From the NCBI GenBank assembly GCA_964200075.2, contig CAXNAA020000433.1, forward strand, positions 1 to 21,339: a stretch of 21,339 nt of DNA, in the 5' to 3' direction. Positions 1-9,261 of this stretch are shown piece by piece. The first letter of the stretch is position 1. Each line of letters begins with the position of its first letter. The notes under the pieces are model-generated. The model saw nothing but the letters and a program-made list of their open reading frames with translations, was not told the origin of the DNA and did no database searches. The stretch is from Sphacelaria rigidula (lineage: Eukaryota; Phaeophyceae; Sphacelariales). Made by a program: the position numbers and the translations under genes.

Positions 1-60
1 AACGACCCCCCCTACTCAACCATCAGAAGGTTACGAGGTTACCAACTGAGCCACTGGCGC
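1..60 (-). tRNA. tRNA-like sequence, truncated by window edge (anticodon CTG)
   Basis: Read on the minus strand from 60 to 1, the sequence starts GCGCCAG-TG, then GCTCAGTTGGT, a good pol III A-box. An anticodon arm follows with stem TAACC/GGTTG and the seven-base loop TTCTGAT, which has T before and A after the triplet CTG; this would be a glutamine-type tRNA. The D stem does not close with GAGC and the T arm lies outside the window, so it may be the head of a tRNA-derived SINE or a tRNA pseudogene rather than a working gene. The bases beyond 60 (rc ending GGTC) do not help decide. Confidence 0.42.
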
Positions 61-448
61 GACCGGTTTGCTGTACTTTACAAATACAACAGACAACAGT
101 AGTACAAGGAGACAAACAGCGTGTACTTAAAACACACAGTGTTATAGTACGAGGTAGTCAAACATTTGTTCACGACAACGAGAGGCAGGCTCGCGTTTGG
201 CAGCGATGATGTCGGCAATGTCTCAAGTTCTACACCGTCTTGACTGTAAGGCTACATACAGATACAGAGAGCATGAATTCTGCCTGCAGTACGGTACACG
301 TGCAGGCTTTACTGTGTTTGCTAAAACTTGTAACCGTCTCACATTAAAAAAAAGTGGGCTCCCGGATGAAAAAAAAAAACGCAAGATCGGTTATAATAAT
401 ATGTGTGGGTGAATTTTTCTTTTTCCCCGACATGGGGGGATATGATTT

Positions 449-840
449 TCAGGGATGTGTACGGAGGAATCGCGTTTTGTTTCTTCTTACTCTGAGATCA
501 ACAGTAAACAAGTTTGACGCAAAGGAGGGCAAAGAAAACAGCTGATGATCACGAGCAATCGAACCAGCGTGTTCGCGTTGCATCATACATCGTCTTCCTC
601 CCTCAGGAGCCATTTGAAAAAAAATCCACGGTTTGAAATCCGTGAGAATTTCGCCACGGATTACGCTGTAAATCCGTAGCAGGAGCCGTAATATGAATCT
701 GTTCAAAGCGGAACGTGCGCGGATCGAGTACCCGTAACGGCTACTTTTTCGTGTTCCCTCTTTTACTCATATTTGTTTCTAGTACTGCCACTACAGTCTT
801 CAATCCGTAAAACCACGGTTTTATCCGTACATATCCCTGA
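449..840. repeat. Imperfect inverted motif pair flanking ~360 bp
   Basis: The 17-mer TCAGGGATGTGTACGGA at 449-465 recurs on the opposite strand at 824-840 as TCAGGGATATGTACGGA, one mismatch. Similarity fades quickly on both sides. Between them lie several ATCCGT-type motifs, including the 8-bp inverted pair AATCCGTG (637-644) and CACGGATT (655-662). It could be the remnant of a small foldback element; no target duplication was found. Confidence 0.3.
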
Positions 841-864
841 TGATTTTTCCGCGAGATAAATCCA

Positions 865-1255
865 TTGATTACCTGGACCGCGGTGTGAGCCTGTCATACA
901 TACATACACGCATACATACGTACGCCTGTCTTTGACGGTCGTGATGGACTATCTTATTTGTCCATGTATACATGTGTACATATATAGAACCAAGGGTACC
1001 CGATATAGTTTCGTCTGCGAAATGCCGAGACGACTCAAGCCGACGTTCAATCATGTTCACGATCTCTTGTGTGTACAGTATGTACTGTCGTGCGAATGAC
1101 CAAGCATTTGAAAAATGAAAAATGGAAGAGAAAAAAAAGGTGAAAATAAAAGAGGAGATATGAAAATAGTACAGTCAAAACCGAATGAATGATACACCGT
1201 AGAGGAAGTAACGCTACACAAACAGATAATGCGCCGACACTCAAACATGCGACCG
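865..1255. other. Gene-free stretch with CATA microsatellite and purine tract
   Basis: About 895-925 is a short degenerate CATA/TACG run. About 1107-1160 is almost pure A/G on the plus strand and encodes only low-complexity ORFs rich in F, S and L on the minus strand. I see no gene, RNA or transposon end here. Confidence 0.4.
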
Positions 1256-1625
1256 GCCACCGTCAGCGTCACGTACACGGTAACGTCATGCGTGATACGA
1301 CAAGTTACAACGCCTTGAACACTGGTAAATGAGCCGCGACATGCACAGAATGAAAGGTTACATTCTAACGTTACACGTGTCAACAGAACGTCACATTGGA
1401 CGTTACGCGTTCCATGAAACCTTTTATATTACGGTACATGTAACGAAACGTCACATGAAATCATTTTTACGTGATGAACGTAACGTGAACGTAACGTTGG
1501 GTTTTCAAATAAAACGTTAGCGTAAAGTGATTTTTTTTCGACGTGCCGAACGAAACGTAACGTGAACGTCAAATTTGACAAACGTGATGAACGTAACGTG
1601 AACGTGTAACGTGTAACGTATATAC
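1255..1625. repeat. ACGT-rich degenerate repeat tract
   Basis: The stretch is built from variants of AACGTAACGTGAACGT and GTCACGT. The 19-mer GTGATGAACGTAACGTGAA occurs at about 1472 and again at about 1582, and many shorter ACGTTAC/GTAACGT words lie between. Because the core word ACGT is self-complementary, both strands look alike. It explains the overlapping short ORFs on both strands here, which I do not consider genes. Confidence 0.6.
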
Positions 1626-1794
1626 CCCTGGACATATCAGGGAAAAAAAGTTCAAGGTCATAAATGCGTCTTGAAAACAAAAAGCGGCTGCTTTGAGCAC
1701 GAATTTTCAACTTGCGTGGAAGAAGAAGCTCCTTGTAAAATTTCGGCTCGAAACTCCTAAATTGTGCTGCGCGTGCAACTTTTTGTGTGACACC

Positions 1795-1858
1795 GTTGCC
1801 TCCCGATTATCTACAGGAGACTCTCGTTATGGAGGTCGCGAGTTCGAATCCCGACATA
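1795..1858 (+). pseudogene. tRNA-like remnant with pol III B box
   Basis: GGTCGCGAGTTCGAATCC near 1834-1851 is a textbook T-loop/B-box. The preceding CTCTCGTTATGGAG resembles an anticodon arm with a possible CGT triplet, but its stem pairs poorly. The A box and a matching 5' acceptor strand are not convincing, and the T stem has mismatches. Most likely a tRNA-derived SINE head or a decayed tRNA. Confidence 0.35.
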
Positions 1859-1859
1859 T

Positions 1860-2700
1860 CCTCATTATCTTTCGCTGTGCATCACCAGGTTTCTCTGCAA
1901 TTCACAGCGATTAACTCACATCGGGCTGATTCGGGAAACTGAAAAAGAAACTGTGCCCGGGATATGCTGAAAAACAAATCGTGTAGGAGATTCGCAAACT
2001 TGAGGTCGAAACAATTTGAAGTCCCCTGATTGGCCGAGAAACATTTTGTTACGGTGCCAGGGCAAAGGACACGAGAAAAAAATCTGGCTTCGTCACAGTG
2101 CTCGCTAGCTCGTGGAGGTCACTATAATAATAATACAATACTATATGCTTCTCTGTTGGATCAGGTTTGCGTTCTGTACCTAGTGGCGAATAAATTGTGC
2201 ACGATTCGGACGAATCATCGCCGGTCCGAATCACCAAATCCACGATTTCCTCGGCCTGATTGCCGAAAAGGAGAGAATAGTCGACCGCTGGTCAAAAAGG
2301 TTTCCACGCAATTTTTTTGCCATTCCACGTGCGTGGGCTGCGCGTACCTGGGATGCAACGCCGAAGACAAAGCCTAAGGATTGATTCGTACGGTACGAAT
2401 CAATATCACTAAAATCAAGTGATTCCCAGACGAATCATCAAGTCGCCCGACCCTTGCACTTGTGGGCATTCACCCTGTACCAGCTTGTGGAATACGTATG
2501 GTACATGATACGAAGGCGAAAGACAACTAGACGAACCACAGATTTTCTCAATTTATATATGCTGGGGTTTATAATGTAATGTACGTTCCCACCTTATTCC
2601 ACAGAAGCTATAGCCAGCTTTTGCCTCATGTAGTAGCGTGTTCATGTGTGAGGGGTGTCGCCGTTGATGTCATAAGATCACTGCAGTAAGCAATATATTT
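1860..2700. other. No recognised gene; cluster of GATTCG/CGAATC motifs
   Basis: The only structure I see is a cluster of CGAATC words between about 2204 and 2441, including ACGAATCATC at about 2211 and again at about 2432, and the palindrome listed separately. The 115-residue open frame at 2030-2377 starts at a non-ATG codon and resembles no family I know. Confidence 0.3.
2380..2404. repeat. Near-perfect palindrome, 12-bp arms
   Basis: ATTGATTCGTAC (2380-2391) and its exact reverse complement (2393-2404) are separated by one G. The same half-site word occurs in looser form up- and downstream. It could be a cruciform, a dimeric protein-binding site, or a remnant transposon end; nothing adjacent decides. 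Confidence 0.6.
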
Positions 2701-3150
2701 GTCAATACCTATCGTTGGCGTCACTGGCTATCGATAGGTGCTCCTGGGAACAATCTATTGTTGATGGCCACGACCATATTAATGGATACCCGAAAGTGTA
2801 TTGTTGGCGGCAGAGACTACCGATAGACGGCTCACTAAATCTATTTATGACGGTATTTGGTGTTGATAGATGACTGACCTAATCTATTGACGGTAATGGC
2901 TATCGATGGATGGCTCACCAACCCTATTGATTACGGCAATGGATATCGATATATACATCCCAGAATCTATTGCGGTACACGATTTCCATCGACGGCGACT
3001 CATCTGTATCCGTTGTAATTGACATAGGCTATCGATCGACTATTGAAACATGTATTGCCCCCTGCAATACATATCAACAGATGTGCTTCACGACCTATCG
3101 CGTTCAACAATATATATCGATAGGTTTTCCCCCGTGTCTATTGCTGAAGC
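2700..3150. repeat. Degenerate ~43-bp minisatellite
   Basis: Units can be aligned starting at TCTATTG and running through an ACGG.AATGGCTATCGATRGATGGCTCAC-like core, spaced about 40-45 bp apart, for roughly nine to ten diverged copies. Example units begin at about 2754, 2797, 2839, 2881, 2924 and 2968. The array contains repeated ATCGAT palindromes. It ends about 40 bp before copy 1 of the dispersed repeat. Confidence 0.6.
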
Positions 3151-3381
3151 GATGGACTGTTACTGTGTCCATCGTCCAGAGTGCGAACAGGAACCACTTT
3201 TATCAAAGAAAAATCGTGACGATTTTGAACGAAAGTGACCCCCAATATTCTGAATAGACCCTAAATTCCGACCGAGCGCCCAGAATTGGGAGACAATTCT
3301 AAAATGCTTGATGACCTGTTTGAAATTTGGCACAAGAAGTGAAGTAAGGAACATGTCATGTTTTACAGCACTACACCACAC

Positions 3382-3517
3382 CACACTCTGGACAAAAGAA
3401 TACTGTCAAAAAGTGTACTGCGTACAGGATCGACTGTTGCGCGTATTGCAATAGGCAATAGATTCCATACTGTACGTGGTACATTTTTTTACAATGGAAT
3501 CTTTTGTCCACGGTGTG
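3382..3517. mobile_element. MITE-like 136-bp element
   Basis: The left end reads CACACTCTGGACAAAAGAAT and the right end, reverse complemented, reads CACACCGTGGACAAAAGATT. The core 11 bp TGGACAAAAGA is perfect (3389 inward, 3510 inward). The block is missing from copy 2 of the surrounding repeat (junction near 10011-10020), although the extra DNA in copy 1 spans about 168 bp, slightly more than the element. No target duplication is obvious, so the superfamily is open. Confidence 0.45.
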
Positions 3518-4145
3518 CGCCACATACATAAGGGTCTGTCATGTGCTGCACCTGAGACTGCACAGTCGTGTGTTTAGATCGTGCAGGAACTCTCCGGTCT
3601 CTGCTGGAATGACCTGACCTGCTGTACTGTTATCATTGTGGTCCGAACTGCAGTCGGCAGGCAGTGCTGCTGGCTTGTCCAAGTTGAAAATGCTCCAACA
3701 AATGTGTCTGTTGGATGCTGTGTTTTTCGCAACGAGCAAGGTCCTTGGTGCGCAGACCCAGCGTTCCTGTCCTGTAGTTGACACAATAGTGGGGTGACCT
3801 GCAAAGATGGTTGGATCTGCGCTGAGGATGGCGTGAACTGCTGTGCTATTGTTGCATTCCGGTCGGTGCACAAGTCTAGACACTGCCGAAAGCACTCACA
3901 TCATGGTGTGTTGGATGCATAGCCTCGTTTGTAAAACTAACAATGCGACTCGTGCCCACATACATCATTTCTATACTGTAGTTGTCGTTGTACTGGTTGA
4001 ATTTTGTTCGAATCCTATTAATACGGTTTGATATACGCTGGAGGTTGCCTGAGATGCTAAACCGCCGCTGGTCCGTTCCGTACAGAATTTGTGTGGGAAC
4101 AAAATGCTATTGATACAAAATTGGAAAAGTCAAGTGATGGCTGCA

Positions 4146-4153
4146 CAGCCATT
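4146..4153. repeat. Target site duplication, left (8 bp)
   Basis: CAGCCATT directly abuts the left end of the foldback element. It differs by one base from CAGCCGTT on the right side. The uninterrupted site in copy 2 (10648-10655) reads CAGTGGTT, present once. Confidence 0.75.
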
Positions 4154-5504
4154 CAAGGGCAGGTCGAGTAGAGTATACTCAATACTCAGTATTTTTGCAG
4201 TCATACTTTGAGTACTCGAAGTTTGAGTAGAGTATTTGAGGTCGTACTCAACCTACATCGAATAGAGTATTTGAGATCATACTCAGTCTACTCGAAATTT
4301 GAGTAGAGTATTGACGTCATACTCAAGTGATACTCTATACTCAAGTATTACTGAAAGTGCTTACTCAATATTTGAGTAGAGTATTTGAAGTCGTACTCGA
4401 TCTACTCGAAATATGAATAGAGTATTGAAGGCCGTACTCGACGTACTCGAAATTTGAGTAGAGTATTTGAGGTCGTACTCAACGTACTCAAACTTTGAGT
4501 AGAATATTTCAGGTCGTACTCAACGTACTCAAAAATTGAGTAAAGTATCTGAGGTCGGGTCTGATGTACCGAAAACCCATAACTTTAACGTCTTCCTTCC
4601 TCTGGCGACTGTTGCGATTTTTACCCGTCTTGCACTGTTTCCACCTCTGACTCTCCCATGGAGGAGTCAAACATGTGACCAGTAGAGTCGCTCATTTTGG
4701 TAATACCTACTCGACTACTCGTCTATTCGATTACTCGATGATGATGAGTAGCGCTCTGTACTGTAAGCGGTATTGAAGGCATTGCGAGGTATCGAGTATG
4801 AACTGCCATGGGTGGGGGCTGGTGAGATGGGGCGCTGGGGCAGGAAGGTTCGTTCACATGCGCGCTTTTTATTTTTTATCTTTATGGTCACCATTCACTC
4901 ATACTTCTTGTTGGCTGTGATGTAACGCCGCCCATCTCATTGATGGCCATCGCTCGCCCATGTATTCAACGTAGTCTGTGAAGTGACGCCACGAAGTCGC
5001 CGACTGTCAGGGGTACTCACCATACCCAAGGGGTAGTCTATGCTCAAGTATTACTGAGAGTGCTTACTCAATATTTGAGTAGAGTATTTGAAGTCGTACT
5101 CAATCTACTCAAAATTTGAGTGGAGTATGTGAGACCATACTCAATCTACTCAAAATTCGAGTAGAGTATTTTAGGCCGTACTCGACGTACTCAAAATTTG
5201 AGAAGAGTTTTTGAGATCATACTCAACCTACTCAAATTTTGAGTAGAGTATTGAGGTCATACTCAAGTGATACTCTATACTCGAGTATTACTGAGAGTGC
5301 TTACTCAGAATTTGAGTAGATTATTTGAGGCCGTACTTGACCTACTCAATATTTGAGTAGAGTATTTGAGGCCGTACTCGACCTACTCAAAATTTGAGTA
5401 GAGTATTTGAGGCCGTACTCGACCCACTCAAACGTCGAGTAGAGTAAACACTTGAGTATTTCACTCGAGTACTCAAAAGTACATATCTTCTCGACCTACC
5501 CTTG
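4154..5504. mobile_element. Non-autonomous hAT-like foldback transposon made of satellite units
   Basis: The left end is CAAGGGCAGGTCGAGTAGA and the right end on the other strand is CAAGGGTAGGTCGAGAAGA: 19-bp TIRs with two mismatches. Eight-bp target duplications and a TIR starting CAAGG (fits the hAT YARNG pattern, established knowledge) point to the hAT superfamily. No transposase frame exists, so it would need one in trans. Inside are two arrays (about 4160-4555 and 5036-5480) of a ~41-bp unit with TTTGAGTAGAGTATTTGAGG and nested 9-bp inverted arms CTACTCAAA/TTTGAGTAG. A longer word, TATTACTGARAGTGCTTACT, appears three times. About 4556-5035 is unique filler. The hAT assignment is inference; insertion into copy 1 of the dispersed repeat is directly shown by the empty site in copy 2. 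Confidence 0.8.
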
Positions 5505-5512
5505 CAGCCGTT
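5505..5512. repeat. Target site duplication, right (8 bp)
   Basis: CAGCCGTT follows the right TIR end CCCTTG and continues straight into the resumed dispersed repeat (ATGTCTTCTT), exactly as in copy 2. Confidence 0.75.
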
Positions 5513-5802
5513 ATGTCTTCTTAGGGTGCTGTTGTACAGGTGCACAACTCCTACCTATATACACAACTCCAACTTTTACGCCATAGAGATGTGTTTTGGT
5601 CCCCGTTCAGAATGGCGGCAGGCAAAAAACGGCAATGAAATAATCGAGCAGTTACATCTTGAACGGCGTCCATTGAAGTTGGCCTTACATGTATACCGCA
5701 CACGAAGTGGCCCAAAATAATATCTTCACAGCCTCTAGCCGGCGAAAACGCCTCTTATCCCTTAGATGGCAAAGTAGGTCAGCTGTTGAATGGGCATAAA
5801 TG

Positions 5803-6201
5803 TCACTTGAAAAAGTGTGTGTGATGCAGATGGACTGCCCTCGCGGTCTCAGGGTTAATCTCTAAAAAACCCATTCTGGGAAAAAAAAATACCGACAGGG
5901 TAGTCTTACCAAACAGGGCAACTCCTCATACAGCGTCCACTCAAGGTACAGAGTACCTGATCGTAGGTCGATATACGCTCTGAGTTTTTGTTGTCTTTTC
6001 TGTTGCCAATCAAACGTATCGTTACGGTTACGCACGTACATACCTGCAGATGGCATTAAGCAGGAAGGCTCCCAGAATGGCGAGGACCTGGAACATCATG
6101 TACCTGATTCGAAACCATAATGAGACGGTAAAAGCGACGAGTAGAGCCGATCCAAGCAAGGGACGGAAACGGGTACAGTCAAGGCGCACTGTAGTGGGAT
6201 A
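5803..6201 (-). CDS. Candidate small spliced membrane protein (two exons, partial)
   Basis: On the minus strand 6201-6044 is open for 52 codons and encodes a strongly hydrophobic run, LLGSALLVAFTVSLWF, then MMFQVLAILGAFLLNAIC, which would form two membrane segments or a signal anchor. It ends at CTGCAG|GTATGT, a consensus donor. A 168-nt intron would close at a nine-T run followed by CCCAG (acceptor at 5876-5877). The phase is then kept and exon 2 (5875-5803) reads MGFLEINPETARAVH to a stop TGA. The first in-frame ATG pair is in the second hydrophobic run; an upstream exon is possible through TCCCACTACAG at about 6192. No family recognised. Hydrophobicity plus splice fit is suggestive, but the opposite strand is open too. 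Confidence 0.25.
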
Positions 6202-6231
6202 TCACGCCAGTATTATTCCTTTTTCAATGAT

Positions 6232-6459
6232 ATGGAGGCGGTATTTTTGGAGGTAAGGCGCCGAAAGGCCGCACACCTGGCGCCTGATGATGCTGTAACT
6301 TGGCGTATGTGTGGGTTGAAGCCGCAGGTTGTGGTTGACGCAGTAGCTGCGGCGATCCAAGGCGTTGTCAGCGCAGCGTGGCTTGAAACGATGATTTTGC
6401 ACGATGCTGAAGTGATTCCGAAAACTAGAACACTTTCTAATGACGGTTGTAGAGGGTAA
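6232..6459 (+). CDS. Unassigned 75-residue ORF
   Basis: It starts at a true ATG and encodes an alanine/valine-rich peptide with an amphipathic middle (around GLKPQVVVDAVAAAIQGVV). Two minus-strand frames are also open across the same bases, so chance is not excluded. AG|GTAAGG at about 6250 would be a good donor after only six codons, an alternative reading. I recognise no family. Confidence 0.15.
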   Translation: MEAVFLEVRRRKAAHLAPDDAVTWRMCGLKPQVVVDAVAAAIQGVVSAAWLETMILHDAEVIPKTRTLSNDGCRG

Positions 6460-6559
6460 TGATACGAAATCCATGCGGGTCCAGGGGTAGACGTTGTCAG
6501 GCTGTTGTTGTTGCGTTGGCCCCCTGTCACTCGAGACCAGCACCAAGACGGAAAATAAT

Positions 6560-7800
6560 CAACAATGAAGATTCTGCATATGTTACGGGCATGTGCCGTT
6601 GAGGTTTAGGTGCCGTGCCGAGCAATAAGCGGCCGTGCAGAGCAGCGAAGGAAGACAGTGTGCACAGACAAGGAGCGCTGTGAACCTGCTCGGGCAGCAG
6701 CGGGCAACGTGCCTTCCCTTACAGTGCCAGACTTTGTGGCGTGAGAATGACAGGGGAGGTTGCTGCACTATTCTTGTACGACAATCAACCGCTAATCCTA
6801 CACCAGGGTGCTTCCCCATTGAGAAATTGAACTTTTCCTCACAGGCACGGCATGGGAATTTTGTGGATCTCAACTCCTTTTCATTTGCGCTCAGTACACA
6901 ATGTCTGCTGCCTCGACAGGCAACTGTCGCGACAGGTGTACTGCACACAGTATCGCATGTGTTTAGTATCGCGACTACATTTTGCACACTGTATGCAGTA
7001 TACTTCTCTACGGCTGCTCGTGGCATGCCGTACTGCACATAACGTTCACACGTAATACATTGAGTGCGGAATAAGGGCCAGTGTCTTCACTACAGCACGG
7101 GCCGTGCTACAGGTTGTGGCGTACGGGTTACGTTGCCATGTGATCAGTCACATGAGCACTACCTCACATGCTATGAGGAGGTGGTATCGTCAACCAATAT
7201 GTATCCAGGAACACTTCACTACAGACGGTTCCGTACCGTAGTCACTCAAGTAAATGAAACGGTGACGGAGCAGTCGTGCGGCACAATGAGGAAAACATGT
7301 TGACTTCGGGCCGTCCTCACCGCTCAGTAATTACGCACGGGAAATCAGTACTGTTGTATTGTGGGCATATATGACTATAGCATGGCGTCATGTGCCATGG
7401 TATGTCACAGCGCGCCTCACCGCAGGTAACACGCTGCCCCCTCTGTATCTGCGCCTACTCCTTGCCACACGACGGTCTATGTTGTACCAGATCGTATATA
7501 CCGTGCAGAGGCGGACCACAGGCGATCGAATCACGGACTAGTCGTGCTCATATTGGCACACTTCTATGTCGGACAACAAATGCTTCCCGTCTACGCAGCG
7601 ACACATCTGCTTGGCCCACCCCGTCGAGATATGCGCTAAAGCTGCTCTATGCCGCCAGTTATCCGTCCTGATGTGGAGACTTCTCTTCCAAGGATGTCTG
7701 TGCCTTTCAGGCCAAGATGTTTTCAAGTCTTGGAGCATGACTGTCTCAACTTATTGCCGTGGATGATAAATTGTATTTCTGGACATCGCCTCAATATCAT
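6560..7800. other. No recognised gene
   Basis: Frames of 135 residues on the plus (6635-7042) and 151 on the minus strand (6583-7038) overlap almost completely, both cysteine-rich and both without an ATG at their start. This mirrors low stop density in GC-balanced DNA rather than two genes. A perfect 12-bp palindrome CTGTCGCGACAG lies at 6924-6935. Nothing else stands out. Confidence 0.35.
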
Positions 7801-7846
7801 TGCAAAATAATAACACTGACGCTGGGGTCTTCCCCCTAAAAGGTAC

Positions 7847-7930
7847 AGTTTCAGATGTGGTAGTGATCAGTTCCCTCTCAGCACACGAAGTTTCAGATGT
7901 GGTAGTGATCGGTTCCCTCGCAGCACACAA
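7847..7930 (+). repeat. 42-bp tandem duplication
   Basis: Two adjacent 42-bp units, 7847-7888 and 7889-7930, differ at three positions. They sit in phase inside an open frame (7800-8093, TTG start) and would give 14-residue repeats VSDVVVISSLSAHE and VSDVVVIGSLAAHK. All three differences change the amino acid, which does not support selection on this protein. Confidence 0.75.
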
Positions 7931-8760
7931 AGTTGATTACGGAGAAACTCAGGGTGGCTTGCACGCCGAAAATTGTTCAAGTTTGAGATCGCGAGATCTT
8001 TTTTTCCAAACCCTTCCCTCCCTCGTGACGAACGTCAAACGACTAAGCCAAGCAACACATGAGAACGCCGCCCCCCTCGTGACGAACTCGTAGACTCAAG
8101 AGGTCGGACTATCTCTCTCCCTGTAACATGACTCACATTTTTGTATCGCGGAAAAATAGCCCTCTTGCGAATCACTCTTTCTTGGGTGAAATGTACAATA
8201 AAAGGTATACCCACATGTTTTCGAGCAAAAAGAGGTGCCGTACTTTGCGGTTTGCGAGCGGCGCTGCACGCGGGTTGAGTACCTCGAAATAGTCCAGCGC
8301 GTCGGCGCCACGCCCAAGGTGCTTAGGCAGCTTGCTCTACCTTCTTCTTTTTTTTACACATGGCCTTAGGCTTACTTAATGAGCGGAAAAGGAGAGCCCC
8401 TTGGAGCATTTTGTTTTGGTCAAAAATCAGGAGGGTACCCCGATTCTCTGTTAAGAAATTATCTCGTACCCTTCTTTGTTCACGTGTGTACCTGTTAATG
8501 CTCACGTGCAACGGTTTGATGATCCACATGGTGACGCCACATGCTCCCTACATCTTACGGTTCCACATAATGTTTTCGGGGTGCCCGAGCGGAGGGGTAC
8601 TAAAAGAGTGTGGTGGGTACCACAAGTACGGTCTACGGGATATAATGGGATGTTCACGCCAAGGCGGGGTACAAATACTTCGCCGTGCCAACCTTCGTTT
8701 GATGATGGAAGAAGACGCGCAACACAGACCTCCACCGATGGCTGCTGGGCCAGCTCGTGC
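7931..8760. other. No recognised gene
   Basis: The longest frame is 181 residues at 8360-8905; it opens in-frame with ATG but is matched by 98- to 113-residue frames in other phases and has no family resemblance I can see. CCTCGTGACGAAC occurs twice, near 8021 and 8076. I see no RNA gene or transposon end. Confidence 0.3.
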
Positions 8761-8950
8761 TGTGCAAACTGACATCTACAACCTACTCTATGCGGCAGTA
8801 CAGACAGAGCTGTGCAGAATAGCACTGTGTCGCACGTTTTCAAAATCTTCCACGTTGCCCAAAGTCTCTCTCAGTACTGCCACTGTATCGCTGTGTGCAC
8901 GCTGACATCTACCTCCTATACTGTATACGGCAGTACAGAGAGCACATTAC
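8761..8950. repeat. Partial tandem duplication, 133-bp offset
   Basis: The block TGTGCAAACTGACATCTACA through GGCAGTACAGACAGAG at 8761-8810 recurs diverged at 8894-8943 as TGTGCACGCTGACATCTACC through GGCAGTACAGAGAG. The DNA between aligns poorly, so this is an old or partial duplication. Confidence 0.55.
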
Positions 8951-9011
8951 TGTCTGCGCTACACATCTTCGACAGGACGGTCGATGCCAACAGATCATAA
9001 ACCCCTGACGC

Positions 9012-9032
9012 CATCCCGCGTGCGCCGGGATG
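9012..9032. repeat. GC-rich hairpin
   Basis: CATCCCG (9012-9018) pairs perfectly with CGGGATG (9026-9032) around a seven-base loop. In a eukaryote it has no clear role; it may be chance. Confidence 0.3.
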
Positions 9033-9261
9033 ACGAAGCGAAGTCCACTCTAGTGTGTGTGTGGCGCTGACGATGTTTGAAATAGCTGCCAGGAGAGCCC
9101 TCCAGATAAGGAATACGGGCACAAATATCTCTTGTGCGTCTCTGTTGTGGTGTGTGCCGGCGAGTGTTTCCAAGTTCGCCGTCCCTTGGTTGGAAATTCT
9201 TCCTCGGAAAAAATCTCTGGGACTCAGAGCGACTCTAACAATGGGAGCCCTTCAAATTTTC

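Larger units (their letters stand above)
3190..5640. mobile_element. Dispersed repeat, copy 1 (interrupted)
   Basis: Segments 3190-4153 and 5505-5640 align end to end with 9850-10770 at roughly 90% identity by eye. Copy 1 holds two extra blocks: about 3351-3518, which contains a short TIR element, and 4154-5504, a foldback transposon. It also has a small duplication of ACAACTCC near 5540-5570. ORFs in the two copies (for example at 3581 and 10074) differ by missense as well as silent changes and are open on both strands, so I do not call them genes. The family is unidentified; no clear TIR, LTR or poly-A tail marks its ends. Confidence 0.75.

Noticed and set aside
3539-3895. 118-residue minus ORF in dispersed-repeat copy 1, with partner in copy 2
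   Set aside because: The partner frame is broken by a stop in copy 2, plus-strand ORFs are equally conserved, and the frame starts at a non-ATG codon; conservation follows from the repeat as a whole.
4160-5480. CRISPR-like array of regular repeats
   Set aside because: Units are contiguous and degenerate without unique spacers, and lie inside transposon TIRs with target duplications.
6583-7042. Opposed 151- and 135-residue ORFs
   Set aside because: Near-complete antisense overlap, cysteine-rich random-looking composition and no ATG starts.
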